This document shows, one piece after another, positions 7,575 to 15,583 of a DNA stretch of 64,000 bases. The position numbers and the translations under genes were made by a program. The notes under the pieces are model-generated. The model was given only the letters and a program-made list of their open reading frames with translations, was not told where the DNA came from and did no database searches. Positions within the stretch are counted from its first letter, which is position 1; the number at the start of each line of letters is the position of its first letter. The DNA is taken from positions 124,001-188,000 of the forward strand of contig JAHIUW010000038.1 of NCBI GenBank assembly GCA_018816865.1, in the 5' to 3' direction. Source of the stretch: Pseudomonadota bacterium (GTDB lineage: Bacteria > Desulfobacterota > Desulfovibrionia > Desulfovibrionales > Desulfovibrionaceae).

Positions 7575-8137
7575 TTATTTTTTCCATTCACCATATAAAG
7601 TTATTCTTAGTGTTTTATCGTTTTCATATGAGGATAGTGTGATTGAAGCTGATGTTCTGTTTTTGAACCAATGCGTTGTTTGTATTTTTTTACATTGAGT
7701 AGTGTGCTGTTGTTTTCAGTATTTTGAAATTTAGGATATCCATATCTTTTTTCGAATAGATTGACCATCGACTGATATTCATCGTTATTTGAGTTTGATT
7801 TGTAAAGGTACAGCCTTATTGTTTTGCCTTTGCTTGTTATGATGTATGTTTTAAATGGTATATTATTAATATGTAATTCATTTATGACGTAGGAAAGTTC
7901 GAACCATGTATCTAATGGACCACGTTCATTTTCGTAGTGTAAATAATCAATCTGTGTTGGAACTAATAGTTTTGAGCTAAATTTTTGTTTCAGTTCTATC
8001 GCTGTATCTCCCCATTGAATTCCTAAGATGTTATCTATGCGTTCATAATTTGTTGCTTTTGCAAAAACTAAAGGTGATGTTGATAATATGGATATCGCCA
8101 AAAAAGTCGTTAATGCTTTTTTTGCGTTAGATTTCAT
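7575..8137 (-). CDS. AT-rich secreted hypothetical protein, apparently frameshifted near its C-terminus
   Basis: The annotated frame (ATG 8137) has a signal peptide (MKSNAKKALTTFLAISILSTSPLVFA) and a mature domain of about 100 residues beginning with GIQWGDTAIELKQKF. It resembles secreted hypotheticals with a WG repeat followed by a KRYG motif and a strand-rich C-terminus. The frame ends at 7607. At a run of seven A residues (minus strand, near 7690) a one-base shift opens a better C-terminus, THWFKNRTSASITLSSYEN then LRITLYGEW, ending at TAA 7575-7577. Eight A residues would restore one continuous frame. The gene is strikingly AT-rich compared with all neighbours, which suggests recent acquisition. 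It may be a pseudogene, a slippage-read gene or a sequencing artefact. AAGGAG lies 13 bases before the ATG. Confidence 0.65.
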
Positions 8138-8342
8138 TTTTTTGCCTAAGCTCCTTGTGTGGAGTTTGTGCGCGCGTGGTGGGATGGTCCATGCCCGAGT
8201 AGCAGTCGCCCGGAATTACGCGCAAAAAAAAGCCAACCCGAACGGACGCCAAAGAGGCTGCCGGGGTGGCGCTTGCGAAGGAACACGGGTTCCGGGGGCA
8301 GGGGCGAAGGGGAGCCTCCTGCTGGAGACTCCCCGGAAATGC

Positions 8343-8432
8343 TTAGTACTCGCCGTTTTTCCAGGACTGCTTGATGTAGAACAGACAGATGCCGACACCA
8401 ACCATACCGAGGATGAAAAAGAAGAAATCCAT
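8343..8432 (-). CDS. Small single-span membrane protein, 29 aa
   Basis: A short frame from ATG 8432 to TAA 8343-8345 encodes a 29-residue protein, MDFFFFILGMVGVGICLFYI followed by a polar tail KQSWKNGEY. GGAG stands six bases before the ATG, so translation is likely. The first twenty residues form one transmembrane helix with an N-out or N-in short tail and a basic/aromatic C-terminal segment. Such tiny proteins often are accessory subunits of membrane complexes, but no partner is adjacent. A hairpin (8309-8334) follows. It lies just downstream of the rRNA methylase gene and in the same direction, so it may also be carried on that transcript. Confidence 0.6.
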   Translation of the reverse strand: MDFFFFILGMVGVGICLFYIKQSWKNGEY

Positions 8433-8482
8433 AGCACACTCCATTTCGTTGAAATATTCACAAACCCCATACAGGGGAATTG

Positions 8483-9853
8483 TCAGGATTTCAAGCGTTC
8501 CAGCAGGGCCACGCACTCAATGTGCGGGCTGTGCGGGAAGAGGTCGAAGGGCCGGGTCTCGACCAGGGCATAGCCCTCGGCCAGCTGTTTTACATCGCGG
8601 GCCAGGGTCGCTGGGTTGCACGAGATGTAGACGATGCGTTCAGGGGCCAGTTTCAGCAGCGCGGCCGCGGCCTCGGGATGCATGCCCGAACGCGGCGGGT
8701 CCGTGATCACCACGTCCGGATGCTGCTCCAGGTCCTTCAAGGTCAGCAGCACATCCCCGGCGATGAACTTGCAGTTGGTGAAGCCATTGAGTTTCGCATT
8801 GGCCTCGGCGTCATGCACGGCGGCGGCCACGGTCTCCACTCCGGTCACGGACGCGGCTTGTGCGGCCAGGGCCAAGCCCAGTCCACCCGATCCGCAGTAC
8901 AGGTCCAGCACATGCTCGGTCCCGGTCAGGGCGGCGGCGTTGCGCGCGGCGGCATAGAGCAGCTCGGCGGCCAGGGTGTTGGTCTGGAAGAAGGAATCCG
9001 GCGAGATGCGGTAGCGGATGTCGCCCACCTGCTCGTCGATGCTGCCCTGCCCGAGGTGGAAGACCTGACGTTCGCCCTGGGCGATGGCCGGTCGTGCCTT
9101 GCGGGTGGAATGGACCACCGTGGTCAGGCCCGGAAAGCGGTTGCGCAGGTCTTCGGCCAGGGAGCGGACCGCCCCGCCATCCTGGGCCGGTGAGGTGATG
9201 ATCTGGACCATGGTCTGCAAGGTCGCCTTGGTCTCGCGCACCACCAGAAAACGCCACAGTCCCTGGCGGGTGCGGGGATCGTAGCTGGGGATGCTGGTGT
9301 TGCGGCAGAACTCCCGGGTGTGACGCACGATCTCGGCGCATTGTGGAGAGGGCAGGTGGCATTCCTCGATGTTCACGACGCGCTCGGAGCCCCGGCGGTG
9401 CAGGCCCAGGGACAGCGGACCGCCCTCGGTGCCGCCGCCCGCGAAGGCGAATTCCATCTTGTTACGGAAGCCGCGCAGCTCCGGAGAGGCCTGGGCCGGA
9501 TGGACCAGGGGGTCCTTGATGTGTGCGATGCGCGACAATTGGTCACGGACGTGTTCGGCCTTCCACTTCAGCTGCTCGGCGTAATCCAGGTCCTGAAACA
9601 TGCATCCGCCGCATTTTCCAAAATGCAGGCAAAAGGGCTGGGTCCAATGGGGGGACTGCTCCAGGACCTCGTCGGCCGTGGCCTCGGCAAAACGCTTGGC
9701 GGCCTTGGTGACCGTGGCGCGGACCTTCTGGCCGGGCAGAGCGCCCTCCACGAAGACCACGAAGCCCTCGGTCCGGGCCACGCCGCGTCCGCCGAAGGCC
9801 ATGCGTTCGACGTTCAGTTCCAGTGTTTGTCCATTGTGAAAAAATTCGCTCAT
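8483..9853 (-). CDS. rlmD: 23S rRNA (uracil-5-)-methyltransferase, RlmD/RumA family
   Basis: The protein (456 aa) is a class I SAM-dependent m5U methylase. It has an N-terminal TRAM domain, a 4Fe-4S cluster motif with Cys75, Cys81 and Cys84 (CLHFGKCGGC), the SAM-binding motif LDLYCGSGGLGLALA, the DPPRSG motif, and the catalytic cysteine in YISCNPATLARD. Length fits RlmD-type enzymes, which methylate U1939 (E. coli numbering) in 23S rRNA; RlmCD or TrmA-like specificity cannot be excluded. ATG 9853 begins the TRAM domain correctly; the 21 residues upstream in frame look non-coding. Confidence 0.9.
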   Translation of the reverse strand: MSEFFHNGQTLELNVERMAFGGRGVARTEGFVVFVEGALPGQKVRATVTKAAKRFAEATADEVLEQSPHWTQPFCLHFGKCGGCMFQDLDYAEQLKWKAEHVRDQLSRIAHIKDPLVHPAQASPELRGFRNKMEFAFAGGGTEGGPLSLGLHRRGSERVVNIEECHLPSPQCAEIVRHTREFCRNTSIPSYDPRTRQGLWRFLVVRETKATLQTMVQIITSPAQDGGAVRSLAEDLRNRFPGLTTVVHSTRKARPAIAQGERQVFHLGQGSIDEQVGDIRYRISPDSFFQTNTLAAELLYAAARNAAALTGTEHVLDLYCGSGGLGLALAAQAASVTGVETVAAAVHDAEANAKLNGFTNCKFIAGDVLLTLKDLEQHPDVVITDPPRSGMHPEAAAALLKLAPERIVYISCNPATLARDVKQLAEGYALVETRPFDLFPHSPHIECVALLERLKS

Positions 9854-9939
9854 TGTGTTTTTCCCAGGCCCAGTGGCTTGACTTTTTGGATTATTCAGAC
9901 AATTTTCTTCGGGCATAACGCCAACGAAGGAGTAGAAAT

Positions 9940-10080
9940 ATGGGTGTCGTTCTCGAACTGGCCAGCAACGCGTTGCATAGTACCCCCCAGGGCTTCCTGG
10001 GTGTCAGCCTGATCTTTATCTACATGGTTGTAATCGTCGGTACGGCGCTGTACCGCATCAAGCAGCACGGCCACCACTAG
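9940..10080 (+). CDS. Small single-span membrane protein, 46 aa
   Basis: ATG 9940 follows AAGGAG by six bases. The 46-residue product has a hydrophobic helix (about residues 19-37, FLGVSLIFIYMVVIVGTAL) and a basic His-rich tail YRIKQHGHH. It is followed by a strong intrinsic terminator at 10141-10180, so it seems to be its own transcription unit. It is divergent from rlmD. A weak promoter TTGACT (9878-9883) with AATTTT 17 bases on could drive it. No family was recognised. Confidence 0.65.
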   Translation: MGVVLELASNALHSTPQGFLGVSLIFIYMVVIVGTALYRIKQHGHH

Positions 10081-10140
10081 GCCCGATCCGACGCGTGGGT
10101 GTCCATCAATACCGGCGCATCGTCAAGCTGAATTTCCTAG

Positions 10141-10180
10141 GCCAACACGCGGGACCTGATCCCGGCGTGTTGGCTTTTTT
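10141..10180 (+). terminator. Rho-independent terminator after the 46-aa membrane protein
   Basis: GCCAACACGC pairs with GCGTGTTGGC around a GGGacctgatCCC inner stem, followed by TTTTTT. It also lies just beyond the 3' end of the convergent regulator gene. Confidence 0.9.
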
Positions 10181-10186
10181 GCGTCC

Positions 10187-11179
10187 TCAATCCGCCTTGC
10201 CCGGCAGCGCCCCCAGGAGCGAAAACCGGCTCCGGTAGCGTCCGGGCGGCAGTCCCGTCACGGCCTTGAAGCGCCTGTGAAAGGCCGTGGGGTCGGTGTA
10301 ACCGCAGGCCGCAGCCACCTCGTCCACGCTCTGATCCGTATTCTCCAGCAGCCTTTTGGCTGTTTCCACCCGCAGTCGTTGCAGGTATTCGCTCGGGGTG
10401 TCGCCCGTGGCCCGGGTGAAACGCCTGGTGAAGGTGCGCAATCCCAGGCCCGCCACCTGGGCCATCAGGGGCACGCTCAGCGCTTGGGTGTGGTTGTTCT
10501 CCAACCAATCCTGGACCTCTTCCACCCGCTTGTCGCCGTGGCCTTTCTGTCCGGCGAAGATGCGATACGGGGACTGCATGTCCCGGCGGGTGTCGATGAG
10601 CAAGAGCTTGGAGCACGCCGCAGCCAGCTCGGAGGAGCCGAATCGGCCCGCCAGGTGCAAGGCCAGATCCAGATAGGCGGTCACCCCTCCCGCACAGACC
10701 GTGTCTCCATTATCCACTAACATACGCTCCGGGCGCAGGTCCACGTCGGGATAGCGGCTTCGGAATCTGCTCACCAGCGCCCAATGGGTGGTGGCCTGGC
10801 GTCCGGTCAGCAACCCGGCCTCTGCCAGCAGGAAGGCCCCGGCACAGACCGAGCAGACCACGGCCCCCTGGCGGTGGGCCCTGCCCAGCCAGTCCAGGGT
10901 GGCTTCATCCTCCAGGGCGGCGTCCAGGCCGTCCATGATGGCCGGGACAATGACCATCTGCGGCGCTGGACGCTCGCCAATGGAGGAGGATGGTGCCACG
11001 GCCTGGCCGCTGTGCGCGGTCACGGGCCTGCCGTCGCCGGTCACGATGTCCAGCTGCGTGAACAGCGCGTTGCCCCCCATGCCGCGCCAGAGACTTTCGG
11101 CGGTCAGGAGCACGTCCAGGGTGCCCACCACACTGGAATGGACGCACTGCTGCGGGGCGAGGATGGCGACGGTTGGCAT
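10187..11179 (-). CDS. GlxA-type AraC-family regulator with DJ-1/PfpI domain
   Basis: The protein (330 aa) has an N-terminal DJ-1/PfpI amidotransferase-like domain (residues 3-190, with the nucleophile-elbow-like VCSVCAGAFLLAEAGLL) and a C-terminal pair of AraC helix-turn-helix motifs (about residues 225-325, ending CGYTDPTAFHRRFKAVTGLPPGRYR). This architecture is the GlxA group. Members control genes for small nitrogenous compounds in several bacteria. It is divergent from a cysteine hydrolase gene, which is its likely target. A 16-bp palindrome lies between the two genes. Confidence 0.92.
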   Translation of the reverse strand: MPTVAILAPQQCVHSSVVGTLDVLLTAESLWRGMGGNALFTQLDIVTGDGRPVTAHSGQAVAPSSSIGERPAPQMVIVPAIMDGLDAALEDEATLDWLGRAHRQGAVVCSVCAGAFLLAEAGLLTGRQATTHWALVSRFRSRYPDVDLRPERMLVDNGDTVCAGGVTAYLDLALHLAGRFGSSELAAACSKLLLIDTRRDMQSPYRIFAGQKGHGDKRVEEVQDWLENNHTQALSVPLMAQVAGLGLRTFTRRFTRATGDTPSEYLQRLRVETAKRLLENTDQSVDEVAAACGYTDPTAFHRRFKAVTGLPPGRYRSRFSLLGALPGKAD

Positions 11180-11207
11180 CTCGGTTCTGTCCTATATGGC
11201 AAGTAAT

Positions 11208-11223
11208 TTGTCAAATCAGACAA
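11208..11223. promoter_or_regulatory. Candidate operator in the GlxA-type regulator/hydrolase intergenic region
   Basis: A perfect 16-bp inverted repeat TTGTCaaatcaGACAA stands 29 bases upstream of the regulator start and 60 bases upstream of the hydrolase start. TTGACA on the minus strand overlaps it. Its role as an operator is inferred from position. Confidence 0.4.
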
Positions 11224-11282
11224 TTCCGCAAGCCGGATGCACGGGCTAGGGTCTGGGGAACACCGCAACCACAGGAGGCGCC

Positions 11283-11855
11283 ATGCCGAGTGAAACGAAA
11301 ACAGCCCTGGTGATCATTGATGTGCAGAAGGATTATTTTCCCGGCGGAAACTGGGAGCTGGAAGGGGCCGAGCTGGCAGGCGAGCGCGCCGGGCAGGCCC
11401 TGGCCCAGGCCCGAAAGAGGGGGCTGGCGGTGATCCATATCCGTCACGAGGCCCCCGAGGGCTTTCCGTTTCTGGCGGCGGGCACCCGGGGGGCTGAGAT
11501 TCATCCCTGCGTTGCGCCTCGTGAAGGGGAAGCCCTGATCCGCAAGTCCCGGCCCAATTCGTTTCTGGGGACGAACCTCCAGGAAGAGTTGGATGGAGCA
11601 GGAATCAAGCATCTGGTGGTCGTGGGCATGATGACCAACAACTGTGTTGACGCCACCGTGCGCGGCGCAGTGGAGTCGGGCTACAGTTGCACCGTGCTGC
11701 ACGATGCCTGTGCGGCCATGGCCTTTGAATTTCAGGGCGAGTCCCTTCCCGCGCCTTTGGTTCAGGCGGTCTTCATGGCCGAGCTGGCCTTTGCCTATGG
11801 TACGGTGCTCGGTGTCGGGCAATGGCTGGACCCGATTCAAGAAGAAGGACAATAG
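11283..11855 (+). CDS. Isochorismatase-like cysteine hydrolase
   Basis: The protein (190 aa) belongs to the isochorismatase-like cysteine hydrolase superfamily (nicotinamidase, carbamoylsarcosine amidase and relatives). The catalytic triad is visible: Asp in VIIDVQKDYF (about residue 14), Lys in LIRKSRPNSF (about 87), and Cys in MMTNNCVDATVR (about 120). A non-prolyl cis-peptide position precedes the Cys as usual. The substrate is not evident. GGAGG precedes the ATG closely. Divergent from the GlxA-type regulator, followed by an intrinsic terminator. Confidence 0.88.
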   Translation: MPSETKTALVIIDVQKDYFPGGNWELEGAELAGERAGQALAQARKRGLAVIHIRHEAPEGFPFLAAGTRGAEIHPCVAPREGEALIRKSRPNSFLGTNLQEELDGAGIKHLVVVGMMTNNCVDATVRGAVESGYSCTVLHDACAAMAFEFQGESLPAPLVQAVFMAELAFAYGTVLGVGQWLDPIQEEGQ

Positions 11856-11865
11856 CAGGCGACCC

Positions 11866-11905
11866 AAAAAAACCGTTGCGCAGGGTGACTGCGCAACGGT
11901 TTTTA
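11866..11905 (+). terminator. Bidirectional intrinsic terminator
   Basis: AAAACCGTTGCGCA pairs with TGCGCAACGGTTTT and is bordered by A and T runs, so it can end both the hydrolase transcript and the convergent rfbA transcript. Confidence 0.9.
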
Positions 11906-11923
11906 AAAGTTTTGAGAAAATTT

Positions 11924-12796
11924 CTAGCTATGATCGGCTGCCAGATCCACAAGGTATTTGCCGTAGCCGGTCTTGGCCTGGGCCTCGCCCAGTTCGCGCA
12001 TCTGGGCCAGGCTGATGTGGCCCATGCGCCAGGCGATCTCCTCCAGGCAGGCCACGACCACACCCTGGCGTTCCTGCACGGCCTGCACGAAATTGGCGGC
12101 CTGGAGCAGGGATTCATGGGTCCCCGTGTCCAGCCAGGCCAGCCCGCGCCCGAAGAATTCCACCTTCAACTTGCCCCGTCGCAGGTATTCGTTGTTCACG
12201 TCGGTGATCTCCAGCTCGCCGCGCGCCGAGGGTTTCAGTCCCTTGGCGATCTGCACCACGCTGTTGTCGTAGTAGTACAGACCCGTGACCGCGAACTTGC
12301 TCTTGGGCTTGCTGGGCTTTTCCTCGATGCTGATGACGTTGTTCAGCTGGTCGAATTCCACCACGCCGTAGCGTTCGGGGTCCTTGACCTTGTAGCCGAA
12401 AACCACGCCGCCTTCTTCCAGACGGGCGCAGGTCTGCAGGGTTACGGACAGGCCCTGGCCGTAGAAGATATTGTCGCCCAACACCAGACACACGCTGTCC
12501 TGGCCGATGAAGTTCTCGCCCAGGATGAAGGCCTGGGCCAGTCCTTCGGGTTGGGGCTGGACCTTGTATTTGATGGTCAGGCCCAGCTGCGAGCCGTCGC
12601 CGAACAGGTCCTCGAAGCGCGGCAGATCGTGCGGCGTGGAGATGATCAGGATCTCGCGGATGCCCGAGAGCATCAGCGCAGAGAGCGGGTAGTAGATCAT
12701 GGGCTTGTCGTAGATGGGCAACAGCTGCTTGCTCACCGCGCGGGTGATGGGGTGCAGCCTTGTGCCCGAGCCGCCGGCGAGGATGATGCCTTTCAT
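11924..12796 (-). CDS. rfbA: Glucose-1-phosphate thymidylyltransferase
   Basis: The protein (290 aa) is RfbA/RmlA, which makes dTDP-glucose from dTTP and glucose-1-phosphate, the first step to dTDP-rhamnose and other deoxysugars of surface polysaccharides. The nucleotide-binding loop [14 protein letters not shown] is at the N-terminus, with [18 protein letters not shown] and the [16 protein letters not shown] product-binding region later. ATG 12796 has GGAG five bases upstream; the GTG at 12802 lies inside that site. The other dTDP-sugar genes (rfbB, rfbC, rfbD) are not adjacent. An extended -10 element is found upstream. Confidence 0.96.
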   Translation of the reverse strand: MKGIILAGGSGTRLHPITRAVSKQLLPIYDKPMIYYPLSALMLSGIREILIISTPHDLPRFEDLFGDGSQLGLTIKYKVQPQPEGLAQAFILGENFIGQDSVCLVLGDNIFYGQGLSVTLQTCARLEEGGVVFGYKVKDPERYGVVEFDQLNNVISIEEKPSKPKSKFAVTGLYYYDNSVVQIAKGLKPSARGELEITDVNNEYLRRGKLKVEFFGRGLAWLDTGTHESLLQAANFVQAVQERQGVVVACLEEIAWRMGHISLAQMRELGEAQAKTGYGKYLVDLAADHS

Positions 12797-12867
12797 GGAC
12801 ACTCCGGAAATCGTGGTTAGGTTTTACTTCGGCCAAGGCATTGAGTACCCTGCGAATCTTCCGGGAA

Positions 12868-12876
12868 ATTATATCA
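12868..12876 (-). promoter_or_regulatory. Extended -10 promoter element for rfbA
   Basis: The minus strand reads TGATATAAT, a perfect -10 hexamer with the TGN extension, about 72 bases upstream of the rfbA start. No good -35 is present at the usual distance, as expected for an extended -10 promoter. Confidence 0.55.
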
Positions 12877-12922
12877 TTTTTCCTGGGAACGAAACCCCCG
12901 GCCCCTGCCGGACGGATGATGG

Positions 12923-13624
12923 ATGCGACCGTATTTTTCCTTTCCCTTCGTGATCATGGCGGCCCTGGGCCTGTTTCTGCTTCTGGCAGTGCTGTTCATC
13001 CTGGTCCAGGTGGGGCTGGTCACCGTGGCCTTCGCCAAGCTGGGCCTGAGCCCGGGTCAGGCCTTGCTGTGGCTGGTGGCAACGCTGCTCGGCAGCGGCG
13101 TGAACCTGCCGCTGTACAAGACCCGGCGTCTGGTGCGCCGCCCCATGCTGCGCGGCCAGTTCTACGGCTTTGGCGCGGGGATGCCCCCGCGCATGGACAC
13201 CGAGGCCGAACTCACGGATCAGGTCGTGGCCGTGAACGTGGGCGGCTGCGTCATCCCCTGCCTGTTGTCCTTCTATTTCCTGTCCAACATCGGGCTCTCG
13301 GCCGGGACTTTGCTGGCCGTGGCGGTCACGGGAGCATTTTGCTATTTTCTGGCCAGACCCATCCCGGGCAAGGGCATCGGCATCCCCGTGCTGTTGCCGC
13401 CCCTGGGCGCGGCCCTGGCAGCCTTGCTGCTGGCGCCTCCGGATGTCAGCCCCCAGGTGGCCTACATCGCGGGCAGCATCGGCACCCTGGTGGGCGCGGA
13501 CATCCTGCATCTGATGACCCCCAGGACCAAGGCCCTGCTGGACGCGCCCGTGCTGTCCATCGGCGGGGCCGGGACCTTTGACGGAATCTTTCTGACGGGG
13601 ATCATCGCCGTGCTGCTGGCCTAG
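12923..13624 (+). CDS. DUF1614 family membrane protein
   Basis: The protein (233 aa) is an integral membrane protein with about six or seven hydrophobic helices. The signature segments of DUF1614 are present: NLPLY near residue 60, VAVNVGGCVIPCLLSFYF near 120, and the C-terminal GSIGTLVGADILHL and SIGGAGTFDGIFLTGI. The family is found in many anaerobes and archaea and has no assigned function. The start is uncertain, since ATG 12923 has no strong ribosome-binding site. It is followed 59 bases on by the MogA/MoaB-like gene on the same strand. Confidence 0.85.
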   Translation: MRPYFSFPFVIMAALGLFLLLAVLFILVQVGLVTVAFAKLGLSPGQALLWLVATLLGSGVNLPLYKTRRLVRRPMLRGQFYGFGAGMPPRMDTEAELTDQVVAVNVGGCVIPCLLSFYFLSNIGLSAGTLLAVAVTGAFCYFLARPIPGKGIGIPVLLPPLGAALAALLLAPPDVSPQVAYIAGSIGTLVGADILHLMTPRTKALLDAPVLSIGGAGTFDGIFLTGIIAVLLA

Positions 13625-13683
13625 TTGACGCGACTCGTTTCCAGGCCGTGCGACATGAGGCAACGAAAACAAGGACAGAGGAC

Positions 13684-14496
13684 ATGAACGAATCCTACGC
13701 CCCCTTTACTCTGGCCGTTTCCCTGGACCTGCCGCTGGCTGCCGGAGAGACCATCATCGTCGCCCCGGCGGGGGCCCTGGCACCGTCGCCGACACTCAGG
13801 GCACCGGATGGGCTGCCCCTGCTGCCAGTGGGCGCACGCATCGGCCAGGAGGACTGTCCGGACGATCTGCTGGTGGAGTCCGTGCTCTGGCTGCCCGCCG
13901 CTGAACCCGGGCAACCGGCGCTGCGCGGGCTGCTGTTGCGCGCCCTGACGGCGGTGGCCTTCCCCGCTGGCCGCCTAGACGCCATCGCTCAGCGCCGGGG
14001 CATGGCCGTGGCCGTGGTCATCCTGAGCGACAAGGGTGCGCGCGGCGAACGCAAGGACGAGTGTGCACCGCTGATCCACGCCGCCCTGCAAGGCAAGCTG
14101 GATATCTGTCATGTCCGCGACTGGATCATCCCCGATGATCCGACGATCCTGAAGGCCTTGCTCATGGACCTCTGTCTGACCCAGCGCTTTGATCTGGTGC
14201 TGACCAGCGGCGGCACGGGCGTGGCTCCCCGCGACCTGACCCCCGAGGCGACCCTGGCGGTCATCGAGAAGCGGCTGCCCGGCTATGAGCGGGCCATGAC
14301 CGCCGCCAGTCTGGTCAAGACTCCGCACGGGGCCATTTCGCGGGCCGTGGCCGGGACCTTGGGCGGGGCGCTGGTGGTCAACCTGCCCGGCAGCCCCAAG
14401 GCCGTGACCGAGAATCTGGCACCCCTGGTGCCCACCCTGAAGCATACCATCATGAAGCTCCAGGGCGACCCCACGGACTGCGCTTTGATCAAATAA
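13684..14496 (+). CDS. MogA/MoaB-type molybdopterin-binding protein with an N-terminal extension
   Basis: The C-terminal part (about residues 108-265) is a MoCF-binding domain: VAVVILSDKGARGERKDECAPL, the DLVLTSGGTGVAPRDLTPEAT substrate loop, and the closing AISRAVAGTLGGALVVNLPGSPKAV. MogA adenylylates molybdopterin before metal insertion. The first 105 residues are a separate domain I do not recognise, possibly a degenerate MOSC-like or MoeA-like module. Sulfate reducers use Mo/W enzymes such as formate dehydrogenase, which fits. ATG 13684 is preceded by AGAGG; the upstream in-frame ATG 13648 has none. Confidence 0.88.
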   Translation: MNESYAPFTLAVSLDLPLAAGETIIVAPAGALAPSPTLRAPDGLPLLPVGARIGQEDCPDDLLVESVLWLPAAEPGQPALRGLLLRALTAVAFPAGRLDAIAQRRGMAVAVVILSDKGARGERKDECAPLIHAALQGKLDICHVRDWIIPDDPTILKALLMDLCLTQRFDLVLTSGGTGVAPRDLTPEATLAVIEKRLPGYERAMTAASLVKTPHGAISRAVAGTLGGALVVNLPGSPKAVTENLAPLVPTLKHTIMKLQGDPTDCALIK

Positions 14497-14569
14497 GTCC
14501 TGTGGCCGGGAGTGGCCCAAAAGCTGGAGCTGTAGAAAGCTCCCGGCCTCGCGGGCCAGGACAACGTTC

Positions 14570-14600
14570 AGGGGCGCTTTTCCAAGCGCCCCTTCCTTTT
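14570..14600 (+). terminator. Intrinsic terminator after the MogA/MoaB-type gene
   Basis: AGGGGCGC and GCGCCCCT form a stem around TTTTCCAA, followed by TCCTTTTATT. Confidence 0.8.
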
Positions 14601-14628
14601 ATTGCCTCAGCTCATCAGGGATTGCCCT

Positions 14629-14772
14629 GGTCCCCCGAATCGCCCCCGGTCCCACGAATCGCGCCCCCTGGTCCCCCGAATCGCCCCCGGTCCCACGAAT
14701 CGCGCCCCCTGGTCTCACGAATCGCCCCTGGTCCCACGAATCGCGCCCCCCGGTCCTACACCTCGCGCCCCG
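14629..14772. repeat. C-rich tandem repeat, 41-bp period, about 3.5 copies
   Basis: Units begin at 14629, 14670 and 14711, with a partial unit at 14752. Each 41-base unit is made of two related halves, one of 19 and one of 22 bases, both built on GGTCCCnCGAATCGC. The first two units are identical. The array lies between a terminator and the 3' end of the IclR gene. It is not a CRISPR: there are no unique spacers and no long repeat. Confidence 0.85.
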
Positions 14773-14809
14773 CACACCCTCCGGCCCCGTGAGCTGTTCC
14801 CCCGAGGGA

Positions 14810-15583
14810 CTAGAACTGCGATCCGATCAGCCCTGCGACCTCCAGGGCCACGGGCGCGAGTTCCTGTTCCACGCGCTCTTCGGTCCACTCCGAGTGTTTG
14901 GCGGAGATGTAAACGGCGGCCAGCGGCGTGCCGTGGGTGTCGGTGACGGCGGCGGAGACGGCGATCTCGCCTGCCAGGAATTCCTGGGCGGAGACGCAAT
15001 AGCCCTTGTCGCGGGCGCGCTGCACCAGCTCCATGTTGGCCTCGGTTCCGATCACGGTGTGCGGGGTGAAGGGCTGCTGGTCCGAACGCTCCATGATCTC
15101 CAGCACGTCCTTGTCGTCCATGTGCGCCAGGATGGCCCGCGCACCGCAAAAGGCCGGGATGCGGCGGCCAGGCAGGGTGCTTTCGAACAGCAGGAAGCGC
15201 TGTGGCAGGCGTATCAGATAGATCAGGTCCAGGCCGTCGAGGGTGCCCAGGTAGATGGAGTTGCCCGTGTGTTTGCGCGCCTCGAGCAGGAACGGGGTGG
15301 CGATCTCGACCAGGCGGTTGCCCTTGAGGAAATCGTAACCCAGGGCCATGACGCGCGGGGTCAGGGTGAAACGTTTGCTGGTCTGGTCCTTGGCGAGGTA
15401 ACCCAGCTGTTCCCAGGTGTGCAGGAACCGCTGGACCGCGCTGCGGTTCAGGCCGGTGATCTCCGATATCTCGGTCAGGCCTAAGCTCTTCTGTCGGGAA
15501 TGAAAGGCTTCAAGAATGAGCATGCCCCTGCCCAGGGAGGCCACGAAGAGCGCATCGTTTCGTTTCTTTGTCTTTTGTGCCAT
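14810..15583 (-). CDS. IclR-family transcriptional regulator
   Basis: The protein (257 aa) has an N-terminal winged helix (LGLTEISEITGLNRSAVQRFLHTWEQLGYL at about 33-62) and the IclR effector domain (FCGARAILAHMDDKDVLEIM, then GYCVSAQEFLAGEIAVSAAV). IclR regulators control catabolic operons in response to small acids and similar ligands. It is divergent from a TRAP transporter operon at 15990, which is the probable target. GGGAGAGGC precedes the ATG. Confidence 0.92.
   Translation of the reverse strand: MAQKTKKRNDALFVASLGRGMLILEAFHSRQKSLGLTEISEITGLNRSAVQRFLHTWEQLGYLAKDQTSKRFTLTPRVMALGYDFLKGNRLVEIATPFLLEARKHTGNSIYLGTLDGLDLIYLIRLPQRFLLFESTLPGRRIPAFCGARAILAHMDDKDVLEIMERSDQQPFTPHTVIGTEANMELVQRARDKGYCVSAQEFLAGEIAVSAAVTDTHGTPLAAVYISAKHSEWTEERVEQELAPVALEVAGLIGSQF

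Noticed and set aside
8146-8342. Structured RNA or tRNA gene in the gap beside the 29-aa protein
   Set aside because: Some complementary stretches exist, but no cloverleaf, tmRNA, 6S or SRP feature could be made out.
14629-14772. Possible CRISPR array
   Set aside because: The repeats are contiguous tandem units without unique spacers, and no cas gene is present.
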